Below, piece by piece: positions 14,394 to 15,339 of a stretch of 15,339 nucleotides of DNA. The number at the start of each line of letters is the position of its first letter. Positions within the stretch are counted from its first letter, which is position 1. Source of the stretch: JAJZMA01 sp021850405. Its GTDB lineage: Bacteria; Chloroflexota; Dormibacteria; Aeolococcales; Aeolococcaceae. Under the pieces are notes generated by a model. The model did not search any database. It was not told where the DNA came from and saw only the letters and a list, made by a program, of their open reading frames with translations. Made by a program: the position numbers and the translations under genes. The DNA lies in assembly GCA_027365835.1 (NCBI GenBank), contig DAHXLU010000009.1, positions 1 through 15,339 of the forward strand, given 5' to 3'.

Positions 14394-14835
14394 GTGCATA
14401 CCGTGGAAGAGGCGACCGCCGCCGACGTCGAGTCGTGGCTGGAGATCGTTCGCGAGGTCGAGCCGCTCTTCGGCCCGATGCCCGACTTTGAGAGGACGCT
14501 GGTCCGGAACATCGCTCGCCACTCTGCGCTGTGCGTATGCGGCTCCGCTGACCAGGTCGTCGGCGGACCTGTGTCGTACAGGTGCCGGAGCAGAGATCTC
14601 CTGGCTCGCGGTTCGCTCATCTGCGCGGCGACGAGGCATCGGTCACGTTCTTCTCGCTCAGGCTCTGCAGGGCTGCAGGGCGGCCGGCGAGATCCTCGTC
14701 AGCACGTTCGGCGCCGATAACGAGAAAGGATTGCCTGCACGCCGACTGTACGAATCATTCGGCTGCGTACCTGCCAAGCTTCTCCCGAACGGACCGGAGG
14801 GTGGATCGCGCCAACGGTTCCGATTCGCTCGGTGA
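14394..14835 (+). pseudogene. GNAT-family N-acetyltransferase, frameshifted
   Basis: Two overlapping frames together give one GNAT acetyltransferase. The first frame, from GTG 14394, reads VEEATAADVESWLEIVREVE, then PLFGPMPDFERTLVRNIARH and QVVGGP. The second takes over between about 14565 and 14580 and continues GAEISWLAVRSSARRRGIGH, which contains the acetyl-CoA loop RRRGIG, then VSTFGADNEKGLPARRLYES and PNGPEGGSRQRFRF to a TGA at 14835. A one-base insertion (or two-base loss) explains the break. An in-frame TGA lies six bases before the GTG, so the N-terminus may also be slightly truncated. The codons are strongly G/C-ending in the first part (GCC GCC GAC GTC), unlike the neighbouring genes, which hints at origin from a higher-G+C genome. 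The ancestral substrate is unknown. Confidence 0.75.
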
Positions 14836-15220
14836 CAGGGAATCGAGCTCCTGGTCGATGATGCGTGAACTGTAGGGAGCGTTGGCCACGTGTTAACCAG
14901 AATATTTCAACAGCAGTTAGTCTCCCCTGACGACGCCTTATGGCAGACAATATCGACGGCCACAGGGAGGCGGTTTTGAGCCGGCATGGGGAGAAGAGGC
15001 GGAATCCATGTCCTATCCTGGATGCATGGCAGGAGGCTCTGCCGGCTCTTTCCGGGGATGATGTAGCCCCGAAAGATGCGCTCAAGCCCTAACCTCTTCG
15101 GGAACTCCTCTACGAACCATACGAACCGCCTTGCTCCAGCAAGCCCAGCATCCCGTCCCGGTAATAGGGTGGGGATGACGGATATGGCGAAGGTGGTAAA
15201 GGATATGAGTCGATGGGGGA
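14836..15220. other. Stretch without a recognisable gene
   Basis: No gene is recognised in these 385 bp. A 50-residue plus-strand frame (ATG 14940 to TAA 15092; begins MADNIDGHREAV) has protein-like composition, but I see no ribosome site. A second plus-strand frame from about 15089 gives PNLFGNSSTNHTNRLAP, then VGMTDMAKVVKDMSRWGNE, ending at the TAG inside 15223-15225. The two could be halves of one broken small gene, or transposon leader sequence. Nothing on either strand is strong enough to name. Confidence 0.3.
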
Positions 15221-15339
15221 ATGAGTAAGACATTTCGCCCGTACGACCGAGATCAGATGTTGTTGTTGCCGCCGTCAGTGCAGGAGTGGGTGCCCAAGGG
15301 AGATAGAGCGCACCGCATACATAGATGACCTGGTCGAGA
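15221..15339 (+). pseudogene. IS1182-type transposase, 5' end, frameshifted and cut by window edge
   Basis: The ATG at 15221 opens with MSKTFRPYDRDQMLLLPPSV and continues QEWVPKGD. This closely resembles the highly conserved N-terminus of IS1182-type (IS5-superfamily DDE) transposases, which read MSKTFRPYDPDQ-LLLPPSL-EWVPE-DLA-FI-DLVE. After about residue 33 the frame meets a TGA, but a neighbouring frame gives IDDLVE, exactly the expected next residues. A small indel near 15318-15324 has therefore broken the gene. The rest lies beyond the window, so whether a longer element survives there is unknown. Confidence 0.7.

Noticed and set aside
1..15339. CRISPR array, toxin-antitoxin pair, phage genes or attachment sites
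   Set aside because: No regularly spaced repeats, no small paired operons with TA motifs, and no integrase or structural phage genes were seen.

Overview
This 15.3 kb stretch of bacterial chromosome carries a surface-polysaccharide locus centred on dTDP-L-rhamnose. It has a small S-adenosylhomocysteine (SAH) salvage operon on its left and decayed mobile DNA at both ends. GTG and TTG starts, GGAGG-type ribosome sites and tight stop/start overlaps mark it as bacterial. The long-form RmlA, the aberrant RmlC, the short SAH hydrolase without the usual C-terminal tail, and IS30-like and IS1182-like transposase remnants would fit Chloroflexota or Actinobacteriota. No rRNA or other marker gene is present, so the phylum is a guess.

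Layout, left to right. (1) 1-533: remains of an IS30-family transposase gene (minus strand), frameshifted by an exact 11-bp tandem duplication and cut short at both ends. (2) 601-2234, minus: ahcY followed by a MazG-like pyrophosphohydrolase gene, coupled by a TGATG overlap. (3) 2687-6392, plus: a DPM1-like family 2 glycosyltransferase and an 892-residue YfhO/GT-C-like membrane protein. (4) 6492-9413, minus: a 973-residue protein made of a SAM methyltransferase, a long coiled coil and two family 2 glycosyltransferase domains. (5) 9460-14043, minus: apt, rmlD, rmlB, rmlC and rmlA, in two overlapping blocks (rmlA-rmlC, then rmlB-rmlD-apt leading into the methyltransferase/glycosyltransferase gene). 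(6) 14139-15339: a possible gene remnant, a frameshifted GNAT acetyltransferase pseudogene, a 385-bp stretch without a recognisable gene, and the frameshifted start of an IS1182-type transposase gene running off the window.

How the genes fit together: RmlA, B, C and D would make dTDP-L-rhamnose. The fused protein has the architecture of WsaE, the Geobacillus enzyme that extends an S-layer polyrhamnan and methylates its end, so it probably builds and methyl-caps a rhamnose-rich chain. The DPM1-like enzyme probably makes a polyprenyl-phosphate sugar, which the GT-C-like membrane protein could use outside the membrane. AhcY removes the SAH made by methyltransferases. Apt could return adenine derived from it to AMP. 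The proposed link between glycan capping and SAH/adenine salvage is inference. The domain calls are well supported by visible motifs.
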